Assembly: GCF_003096275.1 (NCBI RefSeq)
Contig: NZ_QENQ01000001.1
Span: forward strand, 2,352,731 to 2,416,730
DNA: 64,000 nt
Source: Sphingomonas pokkalii
GTDB lineage: Bacteria > Pseudomonadota > Alphaproteobacteria > Sphingomonadales > Sphingomonadaceae
Direction: 5' to 3'
Shown one piece after another: positions 29,940 through 38,153 of the stretch. The position numbers and the translations under genes are program-made. The notes under the pieces are model-generated. The model had not been told where the DNA came from. It was given only the letters and a program-made list of their open reading frames with translations, and did no database searches. Position 1 is the first letter of the stretch. Every line of letters starts with the position of its first letter.

Positions 29940-30344
29940 TCACTGTTCCCCCGACACGGTCGGCGCGATCAGCGCGAATCGCGGGATCGCCACGTCGAAC
30001 GACGAACCGTCCTCGGCAATCATGTGATAGCTGCCCTGCATCGATCCGTTCGGCGTCGACAGCGGGCAGCCTGAGACATAGTCGAAGCTCGCCCCCGGCA
30101 CGATCATCGGCTGTTCGCCGACCACGCCCTCGCCCTCCACCGTGTGGCGCAGGCCGCGCCCGTCCGTGATGATCCAGTGGCGGGTGAGCAGTTGCACCGC
30201 CACCGGCCCTTCGTTCTCGATCCGGATATGATAGGCCCAGAACCAGCGCCCGCGCTGCGGCTCGGACTGTTCGGGCAGGTACGTCACCGACACACGGACG
30301 ACCACGCCGCGCGTCGTCGCCTCGTCGGTGAACAGCGCCTTCAC
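29940..30344 (-). CDS. apaG: ApaG family protein
   Basis: A small fibronectin-type-III-like protein; ApaG in enterobacteria is linked to cobalt and magnesium tolerance and Ap4A metabolism, with unclear biochemistry. The 134-residue product has VRVSVTYLPEQSEP, FWAYHIRIENEGPVAVQLLT, RHWIITDGRGLRHTVEGEGV and PGASFDYVSGCPLSTPNGSM, the family core. The start is GTG at 30344, overlapping the metZ stop codon in a GTGA junction, so it is translationally coupled to metZ. Confidence 0.93.
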   Translation of the reverse strand: MKALFTDEATTRGVVVRVSVTYLPEQSEPQRGRWFWAYHIRIENEGPVAVQLLTRHWIITDGRGLRHTVEGEGVVGEQPMIVPGASFDYVSGCPLSTPNGSMQGSYHMIAEDGSSFDVAIPRFALIAPTVSGEQ

Positions 30345-31549
30345 AAGCCGGCGCCCCGCAGCGCCTGGTCGAGATCGGCGATCAGGTCGTCCGCGTCTTC
30401 CAGGCCGACATTGATGCGGATCATGCCTTCGCCCACGCCCATCTCCAGCCGCTTTTCCTCGGCGAGGCCCGAATGGGTGGTGGAGGAAGGATGCGTCATC
30501 AGCGAGCGCGAATCGCCGATATTGTTCGAAATGTCGATCAGTTGCAGCCCGTCGAGCAGCGCATGCGCCTGCTTGCGCCCGCCCTCCAGCTCGAAGCTGA
30601 AGATCGGCCCGGCCGCGTCCATCTGGCGCATGAACAGATTGTGCTGCGGGTGGCTGGGCAGCGCCGGGAAGTTCACCCGCGGCACGCGCTTCTCGAGGAA
30701 GCTGCCGACCTTCAGCGCATTCTCGCTCTGGCGACGGATGCGCAGGTCCAGCGTCTCCAGCCCCTTCAGCACCACCCAGGCGTTGAACGCGCTCAGCGTC
30801 GGCCCGGTGTTGCGGGTGAAGGGCAGCAGCGTGTTGGTGATGAAATCCTCGCTGCCGCACACGGCGCCGGCGAGCACGCGGCCCTGCCCGTCCATCATCT
30901 TGGTGGCGGAATAGGCGACCACGTCCGCGCCGAATTCCATCGGTCGCTGCAGCGCGGGGGTAGCGAAGGCATTGTCGACCACCGTCACGATGCCATGCTT
31001 CCGGGCGATCGCGCACACCGCTTCCAGGTCCACCACATCCATCGTCGGGTTGGCGGGGGTCTCGAAGAAGAAGATCTTGGTGTTCGGCCGGATCGCGTCC
31101 TCGAACTGCTGCGGATCGCGCGCGTCGATCGTCGTGGTGGTGACGCCGAAGCGCGGCAGCAGCGTATCGGTCAGCCAGCGGCACGAGCCGAAGGCAGCGC
31201 GGCCCTGGACGATATGGTCGCCCTGGCTCACCTGGCAGAGCAGCGCCGCGGTCATCGCCGCCATGCCGGTGGCCATGGTGCGGCAGGCCTCGGCGCCTTC
31301 CAGCAGGGCGATGCGCTGCTCCAGCATCTCGACGGTCGGGTTCTGCAGCCGCGAATAGGTCATGCCGACCTGGTCGCCGGCAAAACGCGCGGCAGCATCG
31401 CCCGCGCAGTCATAGGCATAGCCCGAGGTGAGGAACAGCGCCTCGCTGGTTTCCCCGAACTCGGAGCGCGCGGTGCCGCCGCGCACGGCCTGAGTCGCGG
31501 GCTTCCAGGTTCGGGTGATGCTCGGGTCTTGTCCGGTACGACGCTTCAT
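30341..31549 (-). CDS. metZ: O-succinylhomoserine sulfhydrylase
   Basis: Makes homocysteine from O-succinylhomoserine and sulfide in methionine synthesis. The 402-residue PLP enzyme belongs to the Cys/Met metabolism family: FETPANPTMDVVDL, VVDNAFATPALQRPMEFGAD and the cofactor lysine K217 in SATKMMDGQGR. MetZ is preferred over MetB/MetC because the N-terminus (TRTWKPATQAVRGGTARSEF) and the alphaproteobacterial context match; close paralogues with other side reactions cannot be excluded. apaG follows with a 4-base overlap. Confidence 0.9.
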   Translation of the reverse strand: MKRRTGQDPSITRTWKPATQAVRGGTARSEFGETSEALFLTSGYAYDCAGDAAARFAGDQVGMTYSRLQNPTVEMLEQRIALLEGAEACRTMATGMAAMTAALLCQVSQGDHIVQGRAAFGSCRWLTDTLLPRFGVTTTTIDARDPQQFEDAIRPNTKIFFFETPANPTMDVVDLEAVCAIARKHGIVTVVDNAFATPALQRPMEFGADVVAYSATKMMDGQGRVLAGAVCGSEDFITNTLLPFTRNTGPTLSAFNAWVVLKGLETLDLRIRRQSENALKVGSFLEKRVPRVNFPALPSHPQHNLFMRQMDAAGPIFSFELEGGRKQAHALLDGLQLIDISNNIGDSRSLMTHPSSTTHSGLAEEKRLEMGVGEGMIRINVGLEDADDLIADLDQALRGAGL

Positions 31550-31649
31550 GCGCGCTGCTTTGCGGCGCTTGGGGGCGCGGCGTCAACCTTTGGCTTGTGC
31601 GGACCTGCACCCTATTCCGATCCGCCCTGACCTCCGCTACGCCCTCCCG

Positions 31650-32954
31650 ATGCGTCTCCGCCTTTCGGCTCTCGCCACCCGCCCCTGGCTCGTCGCCCTG
31701 CTGATCGGCCTCGCCGCGCAAGCGCTGTTCGCCTTCCATCTCGATCGCCCCGGCGGGATCATGTTCGACGAGGTGCATTATGTGCCTGCCGCCAAGGCGC
31801 TGATCGAACTGTCCGGCCCCCGCAACATCGAACATCCGCTGCTCGGCAAGGAACTGATCGCGCTGGGCATGGATCTGCTCGGCGACAATCCGTTCGGCTG
31901 GCGGCTGGTGCCCAGCCTTGCCGGCACGGCGACGGTGCTCGGCGTCTTCACCTTTCTGATGGTCCTGATGCGCGGGCGGATGCGGGTTGCGGTCACCGGC
32001 GCCGCACTGGCGATGCTGAACCAAAGCCTGTTCGTCCAGGCCCGCACCGCGATGCTCGACATCTTTCTCGGCGCCTTTCTGCTCTGGGGCCTGGTGTTCC
32101 TGCTCTGGGCGATGCGCGGCACGCGCGGGCAGGTGCTTTGGCGCTGGTGCGTCGGCGCCGCGCTGCTGGGGCTCGCGACCGCAGTGAAATGGGCCGCCGC
32201 GCCCTATATCGCGCTCGTCGCCCTCGCCTTTGTCGCGATCCGGCTGCGCGATGCCCGCCGGGCGCACCGCCCGCTCGCCGCCGCCCTGCTCTCGGGCGAT
32301 CAGCCGCACTGGCCGGGCCTGCCGAGCCTCGCCGGCCTGGCGCTGCTCGGTGCGATCAGCATTTCGGTCTATTTCGCCACCTTCACCCCCACCTTCTTCT
32401 ATCTCACCGGCGCGACCGACGGACTGTCCGGCCTGCTCCACCTCCAGCGCGAGATGTACGCCGCGCAGGTGCAGGTGCTGCCGCATCATAACTACCAGTC
32501 GGACTGGTGGAGCTGGCCGCTGATCCTCCGGCCGATCTGGTTCTTCTACGCCTGGGATCATGGCGCCCAGCGCGGCGTGCTGCTGATCGGCAACCCCGTG
32601 ATCATGTGGGGCGGGCTGGTCGCCGTGCTCGTCGCCTATGCCGTGTCGTTCCGCGGCCGGGCGCTGCGCCCGCTCGCCCTCGCACTGCTCTGGACCTTTT
32701 CGGTCGCCATCTATGCCATCATCCCGAAATCGCTGGGCTTCTATTATTACTACCACCTCTCGGCGATCTTCCTCTGCCTGGTGCTGCCGGTGACGTTCGA
32801 TCATTTCGATCGCACCCGGGACCGCGGCTGGGAAGAATGGTATGTCGCGCTGGCACTGGTCTGCTTCGGCTATTTCTACCCGATCCTGTCCGCCGCCCCG
32901 CTCGATGGCCCGATGGCCTTTGCGCATTGGACCTGGTTCCCCGGCTGGCGGTAA
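31650..32954 (+). CDS. GT-C mannosyltransferase (dolichyl-phosphate-mannose protein mannosyltransferase family)
   Basis: A polytopic membrane glycosyltransferase of 434 residues expected to use a polyprenyl-phosphate sugar donor on the periplasmic face. The first helix ends in a loop with the acidic pair GGIMFDEVHYVPAAKAL, typical of PMT-type GT-C enzymes; RTAMLDIFLGAFLLWGL follows, and a later loop has SDWWSWPLILRPIWFFY. About ten hydrophobic segments are present. The start at MRLRLSALATRPW matches the first helix. The GT2-GtrA protein at 34286-35389 could provide the lipid-linked donor; the acceptor is unknown. Confidence 0.87.
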   Translation: MRLRLSALATRPWLVALLIGLAAQALFAFHLDRPGGIMFDEVHYVPAAKALIELSGPRNIEHPLLGKELIALGMDLLGDNPFGWRLVPSLAGTATVLGVFTFLMVLMRGRMRVAVTGAALAMLNQSLFVQARTAMLDIFLGAFLLWGLVFLLWAMRGTRGQVLWRWCVGAALLGLATAVKWAAAPYIALVALAFVAIRLRDARRAHRPLAAALLSGDQPHWPGLPSLAGLALLGAISISVYFATFTPTFFYLTGATDGLSGLLHLQREMYAAQVQVLPHHNYQSDWWSWPLILRPIWFFYAWDHGAQRGVLLIGNPVIMWGGLVAVLVAYAVSFRGRALRPLALALLWTFSVAIYAIIPKSLGFYYYYHLSAIFLCLVLPVTFDHFDRTRDRGWEEWYVALALVCFGYFYPILSAAPLDGPMAFAHWTWFPGWR

Positions 32955-33012
32955 ATTTCGTTCCGCCCGCGCAGCCATCTTGAAGGGTGTACGGGAAGCC
33001 CTAGCTTGACAT

Positions 33013-33025
33013 CAGTTTCAAACTG
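33013..33025 (+). promoter_or_regulatory. Candidate operator in the Old Yellow Enzyme promoter
   Basis: The perfect palindrome CAGTTT-C-AAACTG sits 13 bases ahead of the oxidoreductase ATG and just after TTGACA (33006-33011). A repressor of the HxlR, MarR or TetR type often controls such genes through a short palindrome beside the promoter. No regulator gene is adjacent, so the assignment is inference. Confidence 0.45.
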
Positions 33026-33038
33026 CAACGGAGCTCCC

Positions 33039-34157
33039 ATGACCGCGTCGACCGACGTCCTTTTCCGTCCGTTCCGCATCAAGTCGCTCGATCTGCCCAA
33101 TCGGATCGTGATGGCCCCGATGACCCGCACCTTCGCGCCGGCCGGCATCCCCGGCGCGGCCAACGCCGCCTATTATCGCCGCCGCGCCGAAGGCGGCGTC
33201 GGCCTGATCCTGTCGGAAGGCACGGTGATCGACCGTCCGGCCTCGCGCAACCACCCCAATATCCCGTTCTTCCACGGCGAGGCCGCGCTCGCCGGCTGGC
33301 AGCAGGTGATCGACGAGGTCCACGCCGCCGGTGGCAAGATGGCGCCGCAGATCTGGCACACCGGCTCCACCGTCGGTCCGGACCGCGAATGGAAGCCCGA
33401 TGCGCCGGTGGAAAGCCCCTCGGGCCTGCTCGCGCCGGATAAGCCGCGCGGCGTCGCGATGACCGAGCAGGACATCGAGGCGACGATCGCCGCCTTCGCC
33501 AAGGCGGCGGCCGATTCCAAGCGCCTCGGCTTCGACACGGTCGAGCTCCACGGCGCGCACGGCTATCTGATCGACCAGTTCTTCTGGGCGGGCACCAATA
33601 CCCGCACGGATGGCTATGGCGGCGCCACCATCGCCGATCGCTCGCGCTTCGCTGTCGAGGTGGTGAAGGCGGTGCGCGCAGCGGTCGGCCCGGATTTCCC
33701 GGTCATCCTGCGTCTCAGCCAGTGGAAGCAGCAGGATTATACCGCCCGTCTCGCCACCACGCCGGACGAGATGGCAGCCTGGCTCCAACCGCTGGTCGAT
33801 GCCGGCGCGGACGTGCTGCACTGCTCGCAGCGCCGCTTCTGGGAGCCCGAATTCCCGGAGATCGACGGCGAGAACGGCCTCAACTTCGCGGGCTGGGCAA
33901 AGAAGCTCACCGGCGCGGCGACGATCAGCGTCGGCTCGGTCGGCCTGTCGGGCGAGTTCATCGCCGCGTTCGGCGGCGAGACGTCCGAGCATAGCGACCT
34001 CGACAAGCTGGTCGAGCGGATGGAGCGCGACGAGTTCGACCTGATTGCGGTCGGGCGCGCGCTGATCAGCAACCCGGACTGGGTGCACAAGGTCCAGGCC
34101 GGTGCAGGCGAAGCGCTGAAGGGGTTCAGCCCGGCGGCGCTGGCGGAGTTGGTGTAA
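33039..34157 (+). CDS. NADH:flavin oxidoreductase, Old Yellow Enzyme family
   Basis: FMN enzyme that reduces activated alkenes such as alpha,beta-unsaturated carbonyls or nitro compounds. The 372-residue TIM-barrel has KSLDLPNRIVMAPMTRTFAP, the substrate-site region QIWHTGSTVG, VELHGAHGYLIDQFFW and the C-terminal phosphate-binding part EFDLIAVGRALISNPDW. Start at MTASTDVLF with GGAG 8 bases upstream. It appears to be a single-gene unit with a palindromic operator candidate. Substrate unknown. Confidence 0.92.
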   Translation: MTASTDVLFRPFRIKSLDLPNRIVMAPMTRTFAPAGIPGAANAAYYRRRAEGGVGLILSEGTVIDRPASRNHPNIPFFHGEAALAGWQQVIDEVHAAGGKMAPQIWHTGSTVGPDREWKPDAPVESPSGLLAPDKPRGVAMTEQDIEATIAAFAKAAADSKRLGFDTVELHGAHGYLIDQFFWAGTNTRTDGYGGATIADRSRFAVEVVKAVRAAVGPDFPVILRLSQWKQQDYTARLATTPDEMAAWLQPLVDAGADVLHCSQRRFWEPEFPEIDGENGLNFAGWAKKLTGAATISVGSVGLSGEFIAAFGGETSEHSDLDKLVERMERDEFDLIAVGRALISNPDWVHKVQAGAGEALKGFSPAALAELV

Positions 34158-34170
34158 CGACTAGGAACAA

Positions 34171-34276
34171 ACCCCTCCTCCTCGGAGGAGGGGTTGGGGT
34201 GGAGGGATTCCAGACCAGACGTTGGTCTCGCTGAGACCCCGCCCCACCCCAACCCCTCCCCTGAAGGGGAGGGGCT
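34171..34276. repeat. GC-rich inverted repeat pair between convergent genes
   Basis: Between the convergent oxidoreductase and glycosyltransferase genes, acccctcctc and its neighbour ggaggagggg form one hairpin, and cccctccc / ggggaggggc another, with ggttggggtgg / ccaccccaacc as outer arms. It is one of the CTCCCC-type repeats of this window and may also serve as a bidirectional transcription barrier. Confidence 0.65.
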
Positions 34277-34285
34277 AAGTTTTGG

Positions 34286-35389
34286 CTAGTACCGCCCCCA
34301 CACGAACCGCGACGACAGCGCGAAATTCCACACCGCCGCCACCGCGATCCCGGCCAGTGCGGAAAGCCGCCAGTCACCATGCTGCACATTGTGCAGGAAC
34401 GCCGCGAGGCCGACATTCGCCGCCGCGCCCACGCCGCACACCAGGCAGAAGCTGAACCATCCCGCCAGGATCGGCCCCGCCCCCTGCAGCCGCCGCTCGC
34501 GATAGGTCAGGGCGTTGTTGAGCAGGAAGTTGAACGTCATCGCCACGATCGTCGCGGCGATGGTGCCGGTCACGAAGGGCAGCCCGACCAGCCGGAACAG
34601 CACGAACAACACGCCCAGATGCACCGCCGCGCCGGCCGCGCCGATCGCCGAGAACATCGCGAACCGCACCGGCACGACCTTGCCGAACATCCGGTCGTAC
34701 AAGGCGATCAGATATTCCATCGCCACGACGTAATCGAGCTTGCTCTCGCCTTCGATGCGAACACGGAAGGTGTAGGGCAGTTCGCGGAAGCGCAGCGGTT
34801 TCGGGCTGGCGGTCATGATGTCGAGCAGGATCTTGAAGCCGATGCCGGAAAGCACCGGCACCAGCCCGCGCACGATCTCGCTGCGGATCATGAAGAAGCC
34901 GCTCATCGGGTCGGTCAGGTCGGCCTTCAGCACCTGGCGCGACAGCTTGGTCGCGAAGGCGGATTTGGCGACGCGCTCGCGGTCCCATTCGCCGGTGCAG
35001 CCGCCTTCGCAGAAGCGCGATCCGATCACCACGTCCAGGCCGGCATCCGCCTGCAGCGCATCGAGCATCTTCGGCAGCAGCGTCTCGTCATGCTGCAGAT
35101 CGCCGTCGATCACCGCGACGCACGGCGCGGCGGTGGCGCACATCCCCTCGATGCACGCCGACGACAGGCCACGCCGCCCGATCCGCTGAATCACGCGTAC
35201 GCGCGGGTCGGCGCGCGCGATCGCCCGCGCGGCATCGGCGGTCCCGTCGGGGCTGTCGTCATCGACGAAGATCGCCTCCCAGGCGCGGCCGGCAAGGGCC
35301 GCGTCCAGCTTGGCGATCAGCAGGGGAACATTGGCGCGCTCGTTGAACGTAGGGATGACGATCGCGAGTTCGAGCAGGGTTTCGCTCAC
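34286..35389 (-). CDS. GT2 glycosyltransferase fused to a GtrA-like membrane domain
   Basis: The first about 230 residues are a DPM1-like GT2 domain ([62 protein letters not shown]), expected to move a sugar from a nucleotide donor to polyprenyl phosphate. The C-terminal part (about 250-365) has four hydrophobic segments and matches the GtrA family, thought to handle lipid-linked sugars across the membrane. Total 367 residues. The start is GTG (35387-35389), overlapping the leuB stop. The long open frame upstream is the leuB shadow. Confidence 0.9.
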   Translation of the reverse strand: MSETLLELAIVIPTFNERANVPLLIAKLDAALAGRAWEAIFVDDDSPDGTADAARAIARADPRVRVIQRIGRRGLSSACIEGMCATAAPCVAVIDGDLQHDETLLPKMLDALQADAGLDVVIGSRFCEGGCTGEWDRERVAKSAFATKLSRQVLKADLTDPMSGFFMIRSEIVRGLVPVLSGIGFKILLDIMTASPKPLRFRELPYTFRVRIEGESKLDYVVAMEYLIALYDRMFGKVVPVRFAMFSAIGAAGAAVHLGVLFVLFRLVGLPFVTGTIAATIVAMTFNFLLNNALTYRERRLQGAGPILAGWFSFCLVCGVGAAANVGLAAFLHNVQHGDWRLSALAGIAVAAVWNFALSSRFVWGRY

Positions 35390-36438
35390 TGAAGCTCCGA
35401 CAGTACCGCATCCCCCATCGCGGCAGTAGAGAGGGTTCCCCCGAGATCGGCCGTCCGCGCGCCCTTGGCAAGCGCCGCGGCAACCGCCTTTTCGATGCGC
35501 TGGGCCGATGCCTCGTCCTCCAGCGAATGGCGCAACAACATCGCGGCGGACAGGATCGCGGCGCACGGATTGGCCTTGCCCTGCCCGGCGATGTCCGGCG
35601 CGCTGCCATGGATCGGCTCGTACATGCCGTTCGCGCCCGACCAGGCGGCCAGCGACGCGGAGGGCAGCATCCCGATCGAACCGGCGCACATGCTGGCCTG
35701 ATCGCTGAGAATGTCGCCGAACAGGTTGCCCGTCACGATCACGTCGAACGCGGCCGGCGCGCGCACCAGCTGCATCGCGGCATTGTCGACATACATATGG
35801 GTCAGCTCGACCTCGGGATATTCCGCGCCCATCGCGGTGACGACGTCGCGCCACAGCTGCGAGGTCTCGAGCACATTGGCCTTGTCGACCGAGCACAGCT
35901 TCTTGCGGCGGCGCTTGGCCATTTCGAAGCCGACGCGGGCGATGCGCGTCACTTCCTGCTCGTCATAGCTCATCACGTCATAGCCCTGGCGCAGGCCGTC
36001 GGGCGTGGTGCGATGGCCCTTCTCGCCGAAATAGATGTCGCCGATCAGCTCGCGGACGATGACGATGTCGAGGCCGTTCACCACCTCGGGCTTGAGCGGC
36101 GAGGCGTCTTCGAGGCCGGGGAACAGCGTCGCCGGGCGCAGATTGGCGAACAGGCCCAGCGCCTTGCGGATGCCGAGCAGCGCGGCTTCGGGGCGCAGGT
36201 GGCGCTCCAGCTTCTCGAAGCGGGGGTCGCCGATCGCGCCGAACAGCACGGCATCGGCGCGCTTGGCCAGCGCCAGCGTCGCATCGGGCAGCGGATGGCC
36301 GGAGGCGAGATAGCCTGCGCCGCCGACCGGCGCTTCCTCGAAGGACAGGCCCAGATCCAGCGCTTCCAGAACCCGGCGCGCCTCGCGCGTCACTTCGGGG
36401 CCGATCCCGTCACCGGGCAGAACAGCAATCAACGGCAT
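35386..36438 (-). CDS. leuB: 3-isopropylmalate dehydrogenase
   Basis: Third enzyme of leucine synthesis, oxidative decarboxylation of 3-isopropylmalate with NAD+. The 350-residue protein starts [20 protein letters not shown] and has the family signature near [20 protein letters not shown] and [20 protein letters not shown]. leuC and leuD are not in the window. It is the first gene of a two-gene unit with the glycosyltransferase, linked by a GTGA overlap. Confidence 0.97.
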   Translation of the reverse strand: MPLIAVLPGDGIGPEVTREARRVLEALDLGLSFEEAPVGGAGYLASGHPLPDATLALAKRADAVLFGAIGDPRFEKLERHLRPEAALLGIRKALGLFANLRPATLFPGLEDASPLKPEVVNGLDIVIVRELIGDIYFGEKGHRTTPDGLRQGYDVMSYDEQEVTRIARVGFEMAKRRRKKLCSVDKANVLETSQLWRDVVTAMGAEYPEVELTHMYVDNAAMQLVRAPAAFDVIVTGNLFGDILSDQASMCAGSIGMLPSASLAAWSGANGMYEPIHGSAPDIAGQGKANPCAAILSAAMLLRHSLEDEASAQRIEKAVAAALAKGARTADLGGTLSTAAMGDAVLSELQ

Positions 36439-36513
36439 CGCATTTTCCTGACGACGCCCATCGGGATCGACGGGCGAAAGACTGGGGACGCCGCTTAGCC
36501 GCCCCGGGGCGGT

Positions 36514-37245
36514 TTAGGCAACTGCCCGCAACAATCGATCCACCAGCCGTTCCCGCGCTGCGATCGGTTCCGCGCCCTTGCCGGTCAGCAGATCGCGGGC
36601 AAGGAAGTGGCCGGTCAGCCGCAGCCCGGCCAGGATATCGTCCCAGCCCGCCTCGCCGCCGGTCTGCAGGAACGGCGGCAGCGCCAGCAACCGCGCTTCA
36701 TAGCCGGCCGCGCCCGCACGGCTCACCGCGATTCCGCTTTTCGGGCTGACAAAGGCCAGGTCGTCGGTCGCGTCCGTCACCGCGCACCGCGTCAGGTCCA
36801 GTCCGAAGCCGAGCTCCGCCAGCAGCAACAACTCATACCGCACCAGCGCGACGGCCCAGCCGCGTGCGGCCGGCGCCGCCTCGATCGCGGCCAGCACCCC
36901 CTCCAGCGCGGCATGCAGGCGCGGAAAGGGCAATGCTTCGGGCAGGGTCGTCGCGGTCAGCGCCGTCACCCAGGCGAGCGCCGCCGCCGGCAATGGCTCG
37001 CCGAACAGCGGCGCGCAGCTGTGGAGCAGTTCGACGGTCAGCGCCGCAAGCTGCTCCTCGGTGCGCGCGCGCCACGTGCCCAGTACCTGGTTCGAAGGTT
37101 GCAGCACCGGCCGCAACGCGCGCGACCGGCCGCCGCGGACATAGCCCGGCTGCATCCCGTGCGCGGCAGTGAACGCACGCACCACCGCGCCATGCTCGCC
37201 ATGCGGGCGCACGCTCAGGATCAGGGCTTCGGCGCGAAGGTGCAT
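36514..37245 (-). CDS. recO: DNA repair protein RecO
   Basis: RecO helps load RecA on SSB-coated DNA in the RecFOR pathway. The 243-residue protein starts [20 protein letters not shown] with an OB-fold domain ([20 protein letters not shown]) and a helical C-terminal part ([20 protein letters not shown]). The zinc-binding cysteines of some RecO proteins are not evident apart from C at TRCAVTD. The ATG at 37243-37245 agrees with the family start. Confidence 0.93.
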   Translation of the reverse strand: MHLRAEALILSVRPHGEHGAVVRAFTAAHGMQPGYVRGGRSRALRPVLQPSNQVLGTWRARTEEQLAALTVELLHSCAPLFGEPLPAAALAWVTALTATTLPEALPFPRLHAALEGVLAAIEAAPAARGWAVALVRYELLLLAELGFGLDLTRCAVTDATDDLAFVSPKSGIAVSRAGAAGYEARLLALPPFLQTGGEAGWDDILAGLRLTGHFLARDLLTGKGAEPIAARERLVDRLLRAVA

Positions 37246-37370
37246 CGCCCCTGCTCTAGGCGCTGGCGGTGCGGGAGGGAATGCCGCCGGCCCTTTCGTT
37301 CGTCGCGCGCCCGGAACGAAGGGGCGCCGTCGCGCATTCCATGCGGCACGCAAGCAGAGGAATGTCCGCC

Positions 37371-37748
37371 ATGTCCGACTCGACCGAAACCACCAGCCTG
37401 CTCGTCACCGCCCGCGTCGAAGGGCTCAAGGTGCGCAGCCGCGATGGCGATTCGCTGGGCCAGGTCCAGGCATTCATGGTCGAGAAGGAAAGCGGCCGCA
37501 CGCTCTATGCCGTGCTCAGCCTCGGCGGCTTTCTCGGCATGGGCAAAAGCTATTACCCGCTGCCGTTCGAACTGATCGCCTATGATGCCGGCGGTGACGA
37601 CTACATCGTCACCATCGATCGCCGGGTGCTCGAAGGCGGGCCGAGCTGGGCGAGCAATCCCCCCGACTTCACCCAGGCCTATGCCGATCGCCTGTCCGGC
37701 TATTACGGCCTGTCGGCGGCGCGGGTCGATCGCTTCCCCGAAGCCTGA
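37371..37748 (+). CDS. PRC-barrel domain protein
   Basis: A 125-residue protein with a PRC-barrel-like beta region: [20 protein letters not shown], then [20 protein letters not shown] and [23 protein letters not shown]-barrel proteins occur in photosynthetic reaction centre H subunits, RimM and many small stress proteins; this one is of the stand-alone type. The start at 37371 has AGAGGA 9 bases upstream; 37362 is an alternative. It lies divergently from recO. Confidence 0.82.
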   Translation: MSDSTETTSLLVTARVEGLKVRSRDGDSLGQVQAFMVEKESGRTLYAVLSLGGFLGMGKSYYPLPFELIAYDAGGDDYIVTIDRRVLEGGPSWASNPPDFTQAYADRLSGYYGLSAARVDRFPEA

Positions 37749-37754
37749 TCGGCG

Positions 37755-38138
37755 TCAGTCGGCCGGCGCTTCCCACAGTTCGATCGGATTGCCTTCGGGA
37801 TCGTGGATGCGCGCGAACCGGCCGGTTTCCGGCGTATCCCATTCGGCGCGCGTCTCGATCGCCACGCCGGCGGCGTGCAGCTGCTCCAGCAGCCCGTCGA
37901 GATCGATCACCCGCAGGTTCAGCATCGCCTGCTTGTCGGCAGCGAAATAATCGGTGGTCGCGGCGAAGGGCTGGAACACCACCGGCCCGGCCTCGGGATA
38001 CCAGAACCACGGGCTCGCCTGCCCCTGCGGGTCGGTGCCGCATCCGTCGCCGACGCCCAGCATCTCGCGATACCAGCTCGCCAGCGCCTCCGGATCCTGC
38101 GCACGGAAGAAATAGCCGCCCAGTCCCACCACCGGCAT
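37755..38138 (-). CDS. VOC/glyoxalase-superfamily protein
   Basis: A 127-residue beta-alpha-beta fold protein, GLGGYFFRAQDPEALASWYR at the start, and a C-terminal half ending GRFARIHDPEGNPIELWEAP, the typical glyoxalase/bleomycin-resistance pattern with a final glutamate that often binds metal. It is one two-module repeat and should act as a dimer. Substrate unknown. It follows glnD by 15 bases on the same strand. Confidence 0.88.
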   Translation of the reverse strand: MPVVGLGGYFFRAQDPEALASWYREMLGVGDGCGTDPQGQASPWFWYPEAGPVVFQPFAATTDYFAADKQAMLNLRVIDLDGLLEQLHAAGVAIETRAEWDTPETGRFARIHDPEGNPIELWEAPAD

Positions 38139-38153
38139 CGATCGTCCCCCCGA

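Noticed and set aside
31550..31649. SAM-type riboswitch ahead of metZ
   Set aside because: No SAM-I, SAM-II or SAM/SAH core could be recognised in the 100-base leader.
34286..35896. Longer glycosyltransferase frame starting inside leuB
   Set aside because: The extra 169 codons overlap leuB out of frame and have no domain; the GTG at 35389 gives the normal GT2 start.
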